Shown here one piece after another: positions 1 through 7,228 of a stretch of 16,152 nt of DNA (position 1 is the first letter of the stretch; every line of letters begins with the position of its first letter). Position numbers and translations under genes: made by a program. The notes below the pieces were generated by a model. It was not told the origin of the DNA. It did no database searches and saw only the letters and a program-made list of their open reading frames with translations. Origin of the DNA: SZUA-229 sp041589175 (GTDB lineage: Bacteria; Pseudomonadota; Gammaproteobacteria; SZUA-229); contig JBFHWF010000056.1 of assembly GCA_041589175.1 (NCBI GenBank), positions 1 through 16,152 on the forward strand, written 5' to 3'.

Positions 1-21
1 CTTTTTTCTATTAATTGTCAT
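1..21 (-). CDS. Possible start of a further minus-strand gene, cut by the window edge
   Basis: An ATG at 21-19 opens a frame of seven codons (M-T-I-N-R-K-K) with no stop before the window ends. It lies 46 bases past the stop of the FecR-domain gene on the same strand, which is a normal spacing inside an operon, and a purine-rich AGAAAG stands upstream. Nothing in seven residues identifies a family. FecR-domain proteins are often followed by CHASE2-domain cyclases or kinases, so that is one guess, but it rests on context alone. Confidence 0.3.
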
Positions 22-67
22 GCGATCAGCTTTCTGGACACAGGCGTATACCGAGTAATACTGGTAA

Positions 68-853
68 TTATTCTACGTCTTCATCCAGTGATTCAACTGC
101 CTCTTCGAGATCGCGATAAGCACGGCTGTAACGGCTTGAGATGCGGTTAAAGCGATCAAAATCCTTTTGCCAGTTAGTATCCAGCGTACTCTGACTAACC
201 TTTCGATTATCGAAGCTAACCACCTGATTAGCATGTATATCGAAGCTTTTTCTATACTCGATAAATTCCCGTGCGATCTGCTGTTTATATGCGCGGAACT
301 CATCTTGCATCGCCTGTTGCTGCTGCATGACTCGTTGTCTGTAGGCCGCGAAATCATCCTCTGGCTTTTTTTGCCGCAGTTCATAATCCCTGTCATCCGG
401 TGACTGGATGTTCAGATTGCCTTCCTTCAACGCAATCTGTGGTTGAAGGTCATTAGCATCCACGATAAATGTGGTGCCTCGTATGCCAATGGTCGCGAAT
501 CGCGTCTTTACTTTTTTACGCTCAGATTTGCCAATAACTTTTCTGAAAATGTAATACACTTTTCCACCCAGCTGTGAAAGCCAGCCGTTTTTTTCGACTA
601 ACAGCTCACTCTCCTCATCGACAACAGACATAACACCATCATCAAACTGCACAACGGCCTGACTATTTTTTTCTGTTACGATGGTTTCATTTTCATTAAC
701 CAGGAATTTTTTCCTGTCGGGTGTTCGTTTTTCTCCATCACCATTGACCACGTAGACCTGCCCTTCAGATTCTACAATACGCGCACGAAATGTCTCTGCC
801 GACAGGCTTGAAGAAAAAAGGATAATAAATAAACAGATAGCCGGATTTCGCAT
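68..853 (-). CDS. Exported FecR-domain protein
   Basis: A 261-residue protein when started at the ATG at 853, chosen because AGGGA lies 7-8 bases upstream and a clean signal peptide follows at once (hydrophobic ICLFIILF core, cleavage likely after SLSA near residue 19). A longer reading frame from 889 would bury that signal behind 12 extra residues. Residues about 22-130 form a FecR domain, ending in the typical ATIGIRGTTF segment. The rest is charged and glutamine-rich, with a QQQQ run and probable coiled coil, rich in Tyr and Arg. It lacks the cytoplasmic N-terminal anti-sigma region and mid-protein membrane helix of the true FecR of iron-citrate signalling, so it is more likely a periplasmic FecR-domain sensor or scaffold. 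It is the fourth gene of the sigma-factor operon, about 60 bases after the anti-sigma-like gene. Its ligand is unknown. Confidence 0.8.
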   Translation of the reverse strand: MRNPAICLFIILFSSSLSAETFRARIVESEGQVYVVNGDGEKRTPDRKKFLVNENETIVTEKNSQAVVQFDDGVMSVVDEESELLVEKNGWLSQLGGKVYYIFRKVIGKSERKKVKTRFATIGIRGTTFIVDANDLQPQIALKEGNLNIQSPDDRDYELRQKKPEDDFAAYRQRVMQQQQAMQDEFRAYKQQIAREFIEYRKSFDIHANQVVSFDNRKVSQSTLDTNWQKDFDRFNRISSRYSRAYRDLEEAVESLDEDVE

Positions 854-912
854 GGGGTTCCCTGTTGTCAGATGCACATTCCAGATCATAGACTAATGTC
901 TGCGTTCACGCA

Positions 913-1668
913 TCATGGGTTTTGTGACCTTACCGGCAGATTCGCCTGCTCCCAGGCCATCAGCTCACTGGACAGGTCACCGGGATACATCTTCATGGGA
1001 TAGAGTTTTCTATACGCCCTGAGTGACTGAGCCAGCTCTTCAAATGACTGTTGCTGATATAATATTTCGAGCTTTTCTATCCAGCTTTTCTGATCAGGTA
1101 TTAGCGGTTGTGAGTCTGTCACAATCGGCGACGCTGTTGTCTCTGGTGTAGTCAGTTCCACACTGGGGATGGCTAGCGATTCTTCTACTTCAGGCAGCCT
1201 GACCGGCGCGGGAGGCGCAGACTGTACTTCAAGTGTTCGCATCAGCGGTTCTGCCTTCTGCATTTCCCTGTGTTGTTCCTTGAGTCTTAGCGTTGCCGCC
1301 GCTCTGTCCGGTTCAGATGACTGACTTAATTCAGACGACGCTGCATGATCAATTGACCTATCCGGTTGATAGCCACGCTTATCGAGTAACTGCATGGATT
1401 CAAGCTCTGGCTCAAGTTCTGGCTCAAGCGCAAGTTTCATCACCACGCTAAGGCTAATCACCAGTATCGCAACATAGGAGGCCGGTACATACCAGGCTTT
1501 ATTTACAGGCTGAACATCCACACCCAAAGCAGGTTTTTCTGATTCAAGTGCACGATGTGCTGCCTCTAAAATCGTTTTATCAACAGATAAGGATGGCTGT
1601 TCATCACTGACATCCTGATAGACCCTGTGCAGATCCTGCTCATCGTTTAACTGTTTATCTTTGCTCAT
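913..1668 (-). CDS. Single-pass membrane protein, probable anti-sigma factor
   Basis: A 251-residue protein whose start overlaps the stop of the ECF sigma gene by 4 bases (ATGA), the usual translational coupling of a sigma factor with its regulator. Residues 1-58 are charged and cytoplasmic, residues about 61-80 form one membrane helix (VAILVISLSVV core), and the remainder is a Pro/Glu/Ser-rich linker followed by a helical C-terminal domain (about 195-245) that would lie in the periplasm. I see no HxxxCxxC zinc motif of the ZAS class and no RseA-like motif, so the assignment rests on gene position and topology. A short EPEL repeat directly follows the helix. It could instead be an unrelated envelope protein co-expressed with the sigma factor. 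Confidence 0.6.
   Translation of the reverse strand: MSKDKQLNDEQDLHRVYQDVSDEQPSLSVDKTILEAAHRALESEKPALGVDVQPVNKAWYVPASYVAILVISLSVVMKLALEPELEPELESMQLLDKRGYQPDRSIDHAASSELSQSSEPDRAAATLRLKEQHREMQKAEPLMRTLEVQSAPPAPVRLPEVEESLAIPSVELTTPETTASPIVTDSQPLIPDQKSWIEKLEILYQQQSFEELAQSLRAYRKLYPMKMYPGDLSSELMAWEQANLPVRSQNP
1400..1423 (-). repeat. Two-copy 12-bp tandem repeat inside the anti-sigma-like gene
   Basis: Two adjacent 12-base units (1400-1411 and 1412-1423) differ at one base and encode the doubled EPEL segment just after the membrane helix. It looks like a small in-frame slippage duplication in a flexible linker and need not have a function. Confidence 0.7.
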
Positions 1669-2234
1669 GTCACAGACCTCAGCGGTGACAATACTTGCCG
1701 TAATCGCTTTACCGCATAACGTAGACGACTTTTCACCGTTTCCCGGTTCACGCCGGTTACCTCAGCTATCACTTCCAGTGCCAGCGCCCCCTCCTCTTTT
1801 AACAGGAACGCATTTCGCTGCTCCTCAGGCAGACTGGCAATAGCCTGCTTCAACTCAGCCGCCATATTTTCAGCTTCAAGCGACTGCTGTGGCTGTGGAT
1901 CTGTATTGGCCAGCGCTTCATCATCCAGCGGCTGAGTCATCGTAACGTTACCACGACGCCAGTGATCCACCAGGCGGTGATACGCCACACGGTACAGATA
2001 AGTTGAAAACTTTGCCGATGCTTGATAATTCTCACGCCCATGTATCAGCTTCATCCACACCTCCTGAAATAGCTCATCTGTCAGTGCCACCTGATGATCT
2101 AGCTGGCGCAGCAGATAACGATAAAGTCCTGCACGATGCCGTGAATACAGAACATCGAAGGCTCTGGTATTACCCTGCTGATATGCCAGCATTAGCGATT
2201 CGTCACTTTGCTGCTGCAGCTCTATGGATTGCAT
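1665..2234 (-). CDS. ECF-type RNA polymerase sigma factor (RpoE-like)
   Basis: A 189-residue group 4 sigma factor that would direct core RNA polymerase to a small stress regulon. Region 2 spans about residues 23-95, with the core-binding DELFQEVWMKL segment at 53-63 and the -10 recognition part KFSTYLYRVAYHRLVDHWRR at 75-94. After a short acidic linker, region 4 spans about 131-181 with a helix-turn-helix (LALEVIAEVTGVNRETVKSRLRYA region) for -35 recognition. The length is normal for the family. The gene starts 29 bases after the vWA lipoprotein gene and overlaps the anti-sigma-like gene downstream by 4 bases, so all are probably one transcript. An AGG is placed close to the ATG. The promoter it recognises cannot be deduced here, though self-activation of the operon is usual. 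Confidence 0.93.
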   Translation of the reverse strand: MQSIELQQQSDESLMLAYQQGNTRAFDVLYSRHRAGLYRYLLRQLDHQVALTDELFQEVWMKLIHGRENYQASAKFSTYLYRVAYHRLVDHWRRGNVTMTQPLDDEALANTDPQPQQSLEAENMAAELKQAIASLPEEQRNAFLLKEEGALALEVIAEVTGVNRETVKSRLRYAVKRLRQVLSPLRSVT

Positions 2235-2263
2235 GCTACCTGTTATCTCTGATTAAAGCCTGT

Positions 2264-4006
2264 TTACATATCCAGTGATTTTGCCAGTGATACCAGCTGA
2301 ATAAATTCACTTCGATATCCCTCTTTATCCTGACCACGCGATTGTCTTGCTAACGAAAGCGTATCATCATATGTAAACTGCTGTAGATTTTTCCCGCCTC
2401 GTAGCTGCTGAGCAAACGCCGCTACGGCAGCTGCAAATCGAAAGTTATCCGAAGCATCAGCAACGTTCTCCAGTCTATCATTACGATTGATCACTTTATT
2501 CATTTGACGAGACGTATTATTTATATCGTTTTTATAGCGAAGCTTGATATATGCCAGCTCATTAGAATAATGTTTCGTACCTCGACTGGTATTTTCGTTC
2601 CCATAACGTAAATCGGGTAACTGTTTTTTACCTGCATCTGCGAGTGTGATCTCATAAAGTGCCGTTACACTATGCCCTTCACCAACTTCCCCCGCATCAA
2701 CTTTATCGTTGTTGAAATCTTCCCGTGCCAGCGCCCGGTTTTCATAACCAATCAATCGATACTCTGCGACCTGCTGTGGATTAAACTCTACCTGTACTTT
2801 TACATCATATGCCAGCGTATTCAATGTCGCATGCATTTCATCGACCAACACCTTACGTGCCTCGGTGAGATTATCAATATAGCTGTAGTTTCCATTACCT
2901 GCATTTGCTAACTGCTCCATCAGGTGATCATTATAATTGCCGTGGCCAAAGCCTAGTGTTGTTAATGACACACCACCCTTACGTCGACTTTCCACCAGCT
3001 GTTTCAATTCCTCAAACTGGGTAATACCGACATTAAAATCCCCGTCGGTTGCAAGAATAATGCGATTGATACCCTGCTCGATAAAGCCCTGCTGCGCCAT
3101 CTGATATGCCAGCTGTATACCGCTGCCTCCATTGGTAGAGCCACCCGCCTGAAGTCGCTGTAATGCCCTGAGTATTGTGGCGTGCTGATCACCCGCTGTT
3201 GGTTCCAGTACCACACCCGTGTTAGCGGCATAAGTGACAAGGCTAATTCGATCCTCTGTTCTCATTTGCCGCGTCAGCAGTTGTAATGCCGACTTTAATA
3301 ACTCCAGTTTATTTGGCCCCTGCATCGATCCCGACACATCCACCAGAAACACCAGATTACTGGCCGGGCGGGTCTGTTGTGTATATGACTGCAATCCAAT
3401 ATGCAGCAGCTGGCTATTTTTATTCCAGGGTGAGGGAGCCATTTCTGTTGTCAGTCTAAAGGCTTCATCACGACTCTCAGGATTGTCATAGTTATAATTA
3501 AAATAATTAATTAATTCCTCGGCACGTACCGCATCCCGATGCGGCATCTGCCCCTGATTAAGAAAACGTCGCACATTGGCATAGGCGCCTGTGTCCACAT
3601 CGATGCTAAAGGTAGACACCGGCTGCTGTGTTACTGAATGGATTCCGCTATCATCGAAGTGCTGATAGTTTTCCCTGTGCTGTATTGAATAACCCGGATT
3701 AAATGCCCAATCGGCTGCTAACCGCTGACTTTCAATGGCAGGCTTTTGCGGTATTCGCTGGCTATGGGGCGCCAAAGACGATGCCTTAAGTCGTGCACCA
3801 TTCACAATCGCCTCCTCGCGTTCACTCACAACCCGATCAGAAATGGGATACTCGACAGCTTCCACAGACGCGATCGACTGTGTCGGTTTATCAACGGATG
3901 AATCAGAGATATTCGTGGTGTTTTGTGGATTACCACAGGCAACCAGCAACATCGTCATAGATGTTGCGAGTGTCGCGAAGTAAAGATAAGGGCTTGAATT
4001 TTTCAT
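2264..4006 (-). CDS. yfbK: YfbK-like von Willebrand factor A lipoprotein
   Basis: A 580-residue exported lipoprotein. The signal peptide ends in a lipobox (LVAC, lipidated Cys24). After a disordered linker comes the N-terminal domain typical of the YfbK family (about 115-205), then a vWA domain with an intact MIDAS metal site DVSGSM (Asp223, Ser225, Ser227), and a C-terminal DUF3520-type domain to the end. This order and length match E. coli YfbK (about 575 residues). vWA domains bind partner proteins through a metal ion; the partner of YfbK is not established. With Asn25 after the lipidated Cys, outer-membrane sorting is plausible. It is the first gene of the sigma-factor operon, so it may be both sensor component and target. 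Its ribosome-binding site GGAG lies 6 bases before the ATG and is predicted to be paired in a hairpin. Confidence 0.9.
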   Translation of the reverse strand: MKNSSPYLYFATLATSMTMLLVACGNPQNTTNISDSSVDKPTQSIASVEAVEYPISDRVVSEREEAIVNGARLKASSLAPHSQRIPQKPAIESQRLAADWAFNPGYSIQHRENYQHFDDSGIHSVTQQPVSTFSIDVDTGAYANVRRFLNQGQMPHRDAVRAEELINYFNYNYDNPESRDEAFRLTTEMAPSPWNKNSQLLHIGLQSYTQQTRPASNLVFLVDVSGSMQGPNKLELLKSALQLLTRQMRTEDRISLVTYAANTGVVLEPTAGDQHATILRALQRLQAGGSTNGGSGIQLAYQMAQQGFIEQGINRIILATDGDFNVGITQFEELKQLVESRRKGGVSLTTLGFGHGNYNDHLMEQLANAGNGNYSYIDNLTEARKVLVDEMHATLNTLAYDVKVQVEFNPQQVAEYRLIGYENRALAREDFNNDKVDAGEVGEGHSVTALYEITLADAGKKQLPDLRYGNENTSRGTKHYSNELAYIKLRYKNDINNTSRQMNKVINRNDRLENVADASDNFRFAAAVAAFAQQLRGGKNLQQFTYDDTLSLARQSRGQDKEGYRSEFIQLVSLAKSLDM

Positions 4007-4057
4007 GGTTCGCTCCAGTTAAAATAGCTTTCTAAATGCTATAAACGGAGCGAACCA
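4004..4057 (-). promoter_or_regulatory. Hairpin over the ribosome-binding site and start codon of the YfbK-like gene
   Basis: An 11-base perfect inverted repeat, TGGTTCGCTCC at 4006-4016 and GGAGCGAACCA at 4047-4057, flanks 30 bases. Inside it a second stem (ATAGC 4024-4028 with GCTAT 4038-4042) and a GTT/AAC pairing continue the helix with only a bulged base and a small internal loop. In the mRNA, which is transcribed leftward, the 3' arm contains GGAG and the A of the start codon, so the folded form would block ribosome entry. No T-run follows, so it is not a terminator. It could also act at DNA level as an operator. Confidence 0.6.
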
Positions 4058-4084
4058 GAAAAAGGGGTTAATGCATCTGAAAAA

Positions 4085-4504
4085 TTAATTTTGCAGCATT
4101 TCTTCGATGGTTTCCCAGTATCGATCTTCCTGCTGGGTGTGACTAAGAGAATGATATATCCAGACCCGGTTGATTTCATCAACCACTTTTTTACAGTAGT
4201 CGGGAATAAACGTGTACAGAATAAAGCGGTGCATGCCCTGGCTGGTCACAGAAGCGGCAAACACTGATACTTTCTGTGACTCGAGACGGTCACGCAGTAA
4301 TAATTCCAGCTCCTCCAGTAAGCGACTTTCATCCTCATAGGGAAAGCCTGCTGCATCAACCTGGTTGAGGGGGACATGAATATCGACCTGGTACATATAA
4401 CGGGGGTGACAGACATAATCTTCAATCCCCTGGTTTAAACGAATATTGATGGTTTGCCCATCATTATGGGTTTTATACAGCTCCCAATAGTCTTGATAAG
4501 CCAT
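4085..4504 (-). CDS. DUF695-like small cytoplasmic protein
   Basis: A 139-residue protein when started at the ATG at 4504, which has AGG seven bases upstream. The frame remains open to an ATG at 4576, but the extra 24 residues are low in family-like character and have no good ribosome-binding site. The N-terminal WELYKTHNDGQTINIRLN, the central run of acidic and leucine residues before a GMHRFILYTF strand, and the C-terminal D-R-Y-W motif resemble DUF695, a family of unknown function. There is no signal peptide or membrane segment. It lies 78 bases before the YfbK-like gene on the same strand and could share a transcript with it, though the hairpin at 4004-4057 lies between them. Function unknown. 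Confidence 0.6.
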   Translation of the reverse strand: MAYQDYWELYKTHNDGQTINIRLNQGIEDYVCHPRYMYQVDIHVPLNQVDAAGFPYEDESRLLEELELLLRDRLESQKVSVFAASVTSQGMHRFILYTFIPDYCKKVVDEINRVWIYHSLSHTQQEDRYWETIEEMLQN

Positions 4505-4806
4505 AAAGTTACCTGCCATGTGTAAATCTGCTGGACGCGAATCACCGAGGGCCGATGCAGCAGGCTGATGTCTCACGCAGACAGACGTGTGATTAATAAA
4601 GACTTCCAGTTTTCATTTAATAATATTATTGTCAGCTGATATTACTGACAGATCACGCTGAAGATTTAATGCAAAAATGCGCCCACTATCTGCATTAGGT
4701 TTTCGATTTCAATTGATTAGAAAAAGGAGTGAAACTGAAGCCTTAAGAGATATCTGACAAAAACTGTCAGGATCCCCTTACCCGTTTTCAGATTTTTTAC
4801 ACTTGA
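4505..4806. other. Non-coding region with several short dyads
   Basis: About 300 bases without a convincing gene. It holds an AT palindrome AATAATATTATT (4619-4630), TGTCAG-N9-CTGACA (4630-4650), TAATGCA-N17-TGCATTA (4667-4697) and CTGACA-AAAAC-TGTCAG (4754-4770). The last lies about 37 bases past the stop of the vWA lipoprotein gene on the minus strand and may help end that transcript, but no clear T-run follows. On the minus strand TTGAAA, 16 bases, GATAGT is a weak promoter candidate for the DUF695-like gene. Confidence 0.5.
4754..4770 (-). terminator. Possible weak terminator hairpin after the vWA lipoprotein gene
   Basis: A perfect 6-bp stem with a 5-base loop (CTGACA/TGTCAG) lies 37-53 bases downstream of the stop at 4807. 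The stem is only half GC, and the bases that follow on the minus strand (ATATCTCTT) are T-rich but not a T-run, so it is at best a weak intrinsic terminator. Confidence 0.3.
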
Positions 4807-5472
4807 CTAGTCGAGAATGGCATCGAGTCGATTCAGATCGTTGATCATTTTCCAGTGACCGCCACCGGACTCAACCCTTGCCGTCCATGCATCGACCCGT
4901 TTCTGGTATTCCCGTGGATCGATATTATCACTCTGTAACTTGGTGACATTAATAGCGACCATACGAATACCATTGAAGCTGATGGGAAAATCCCTGACCT
5001 GACCTTTCTTTACCTCTTCCATCAGGTCAGAAAATATCAGAATGGTTTTATGACTGGCACCGGTTTCATTCAGGTATTCGATAGCCTGCAGCACCCCACC
5101 GGTAATATCGGTATATTTACTGGGCTTGATGGTCTTACCGAACTCATCCACCGATTCCAGAAACGCACGCTTCTGTGAGTTGGCCATTGAAGGCCGCAGA
5201 TCGAAGGTCATGCGGGCAACAATATCCTGCTCACTAAAGCTGGCGCTGTCGATTTTTGCCAGTGCCAGAGATTCACCCGGTTGCAGGCGCCCTAGCATGT
5301 AGCGCATCACCGCCTGCACCTTGTCATACTGTTTACTGTAGGTTCCCGAGGTATCCACCAGCACATACACCGCCTTACGTCCGTTTTCATCGGAGCAGGC
5401 TGCAAGGCCAAACAGGCCAGCCAGCAAACTAATGAACAGGCTGGCTGACAGGAGTTTCAGCATGACTTTCAT
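4807..5472 (-). CDS. Small von Willebrand factor A-like lipoprotein
   Basis: A 221-residue exported protein with a signal peptide ending in a LAAC lipobox (Cys26), followed by Ser-Asp; an Asp at +2 or +3 can favour inner-membrane retention, but only the +2 position is strongly predictive and here it is Ser. Almost the whole mature protein is one vWA-like domain: hydrophobic strand AVYVLVDTSGTYS with a MIDAS-type D-T-S-G-T (Asp40, Ser42, Thr44), a KYTDITGGVLQAIEYL segment where the MIDAS threonine is expected, and the strand KTILIFSDLMEE near residue 145 with the aspartate of the third motif. The gene overlaps the upstream membrane-protein gene by 4 bases (ATGA), so the two products are probably made together and may form a complex. 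I do not recognise a named family. Confidence 0.75.
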   Translation of the reverse strand: MKVMLKLLSASLFISLLAGLFGLAACSDENGRKAVYVLVDTSGTYSKQYDKVQAVMRYMLGRLQPGESLALAKIDSASFSEQDIVARMTFDLRPSMANSQKRAFLESVDEFGKTIKPSKYTDITGGVLQAIEYLNETGASHKTILIFSDLMEEVKKGQVRDFPISFNGIRMVAINVTKLQSDNIDPREYQKRVDAWTARVESGGGHWKMINDLNRLDAILD

Positions 5473-6944
5473 GAAGCGTCCTTCAGATGATCGGTTTCGA
5501 CAAGCTGAGGCTCGGCTTCCGTTTTAGGCTCTGTTTTCTCAGCGATGTGCTTCTGTTCTTTCTTCAGGCTGCTCTCGACTTTGAGCGGGATAAAGATCAC
5601 CAGGTCATAGGCACTCAGCAGGGTTCGTCCAAGTCCGTAAATCAGGTTACCCGTGAAGCGAATAAGCGACACAACCAGGTTCAGCAACCACGCCAGAAAT
5701 AAGCCTGAGACGGTGCGTGATGAGTGAATAAATGATTCGAGTGGTATTGCCACAAAGGTAAGAACAAACGGCAGGGTAAAGCCCATAATCATCTGCCCGA
5801 CAGCAGGTATCCAGCGAAGTGGCGGCTCTTCGACCTGTGCTCCCATGAGCAATTGAGATAGCGCTTCACGGTCAGCTGCCAGCATATCCCGCATATACGC
5901 GAGGGAGGCTTCAATACCGGCAAAGATAAACAGGAAGGTGAGCATCACCCAGAATATGGTTTTGCGCTTGTGATCCTCCAGCATATGAATAATCGGAAAC
6001 AGGCGCGTCACCCCCACGGCCTCCATCAGGAACAGCCCCAGTATCACTTCGATACTGATAATAAACAGTGCCGCGACATCCGATGCGCGTATCGCACTAT
6101 TTCCGAGATAGCTGGCCGCACCTACCATTTCCTGCATGGGCAGTGCCACCAGCTGGAAGTTAACATACATACCCACTATCGCGAGGCATAGCGCCAGGCC
6201 GGAAATAAAAAACTGGGTCATGGACGATGAGGACAACAGGCGCACTGAGAAATCACTCTGGTTGCGTATATCCTCATAAGCCTTCATCTGATCATCGATA
6301 ATGACGGAACGCTTCTCCAGCCCGGTAATTTTCTTTTCCACGGAATTCAGGCTATTGGTGAGTGTGCGCCAGTAAGGCATCATTTTTTTCAGCAGGTTAT
6401 GCCGCTCGCGGTTGGCCTTGCGATACTCCCGCATATTGGCATCCAGTGATTTGCTCAGGGTGCGATGAATATCGCTAAGAATTTTGCCTACGACAGATGA
6501 GCCATTATCGGGAATCTCTGCAACCGCTTCGACAGCCTTGAGCCACTCGGGTGGCTTGGGTGGGACCTCGCTGGAATGCACATAATCCTCATCAATCCGG
6601 GTAATCTGCTCTTTCAGATCCCGCTGCAGTGAGGGGTAACCACTCAGATCACGATTTACCAGTGCTTCGACACGCTGAAATTCGCGCTCGATAAAGCGCT
6701 CGGAATGCTCCTGCCCCTGGGCCAGTAACACTTCCCGATTGCGGTTACGCAGCTGCTTCTCAGCTAGCTTTACCGACTGTGCCATCAGTCGTAGTGCATT
6801 ACGCACACTACGCACAATGGTCATAATCAGCTGATGCGCTGGCTGGCGAGCGATATACATCACTACAACGAGAATACACAACCAGGCCAGCACGGATAAC
6901 TCCGGCTGTCCGGGGATCAGTTTTGTCCAGAAATCGATCGTCAT
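5469..6944 (-). CDS. Six-segment membrane protein with a long helical cytoplasmic region
   Basis: A 491-residue integral membrane protein of no family I can name. One membrane helix lies at about 17-32, then residues 40-235 are highly charged and helical with probable coiled coil (many Glu, Arg, Lys, Gln), then five further hydrophobic segments at about 244-264, 288-308, 329-349, 380-404 and 412-432, and a hydrophilic C-terminal tail rich in Lys and Glu. The start is supported by GGGAG five bases before the ATG. It is co-translated with the vWA lipoprotein and is divergent from ppk across 284 bases. A role as membrane anchor or channel partner of the vWA protein is inference. No ATPase, protease or transporter motif is visible. 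Confidence 0.7.
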   Translation of the reverse strand: MTIDFWTKLIPGQPELSVLAWLCILVVVMYIARQPAHQLIMTIVRSVRNALRLMAQSVKLAEKQLRNRNREVLLAQGQEHSERFIEREFQRVEALVNRDLSGYPSLQRDLKEQITRIDEDYVHSSEVPPKPPEWLKAVEAVAEIPDNGSSVVGKILSDIHRTLSKSLDANMREYRKANRERHNLLKKMMPYWRTLTNSLNSVEKKITGLEKRSVIIDDQMKAYEDIRNQSDFSVRLLSSSSMTQFFISGLALCLAIVGMYVNFQLVALPMQEMVGAASYLGNSAIRASDVAALFIISIEVILGLFLMEAVGVTRLFPIIHMLEDHKRKTIFWVMLTFLFIFAGIEASLAYMRDMLAADREALSQLLMGAQVEEPPLRWIPAVGQMIMGFTLPFVLTFVAIPLESFIHSSRTVSGLFLAWLLNLVVSLIRFTGNLIYGLGRTLLSAYDLVIFIPLKVESSLKKEQKHIAEKTEPKTEAEPQLVETDHLKDAS

Positions 6945-7009
6945 AATGACTCCCGTTTTTATGACCTGTTATTGACCTGAGCCATTGCCCTGGCCTTACC
7001 TGCAGCGCT

Positions 7010-7025
7010 ATCATTTTTTAATGAT
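7010..7025. repeat. AT-rich inverted repeat between the divergent genes
   Basis: ATCATT-TTTT-AATGAT is a perfect 6-bp dyad with a 4-base spacer, about 65 bases before the membrane-protein gene and about 200 before ppk. It may be an operator; no regulator can be named. Confidence 0.35.
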
Positions 7026-7074
7026 GTTATGAGAATACACCATCATCGGCGGCTTCGCTGAATCTTAACAAACT

Positions 7075-7102
7075 TTTAAACTATATTCTCTAAGTTTATG
7101 AT
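7075..7102 (+). promoter_or_regulatory. Candidate sigma-70 promoter for ppk
   Basis: TTTAAA (7075-7080), a 16-base spacer and TATGAT (7097-7102) give a 4/6 and 5/6 match to the sigma-70 hexamers, in an AT-rich stretch about 125 bases before the ppk start. This is a weak call. I looked for a Pho box here and did not find a convincing one. Confidence 0.3.
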
Positions 7103-7150
7103 ACTGTTAAAAAATACTAATACATAAGTATGGAAAACATCGACACAGTG

Positions 7151-7206
7151 GTCTAGTATCAATAGACGCTACCAGCAAATGAGCCACAGGAATGCGAACC
7201 GGCTCA
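7151..7206 (+). other. Two small hairpins in the ppk leader
   Basis: GTCTA-N7-TAGAC (7151-7167) and TGAGCC-N15-GGCTCA (7180-7206) are perfect short stems, the second ending 22 bases before the ppk ATG. They could structure the ppk leader RNA; each is short enough to be chance. Confidence 0.35.
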
Positions 7207-7228
7207 CTTAAATAACGAGCAATGACGA

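Noticed and set aside
1661..2278. Two plus-strand open frames opposite the ECF sigma gene
   Set aside because: Both are antisense to a sigma factor with intact regions 2 and 4.
4004..4057. The inverted repeat as a transcription terminator of the DUF695-like gene
   Set aside because: The 3' arm is followed by the start codon and TGAAAAATTC on the transcribed strand, with no T-run.
6945..7228. Pho box before ppk
   Set aside because: No pair of CTGTCAT-like repeats at the right spacing is visible on either strand.
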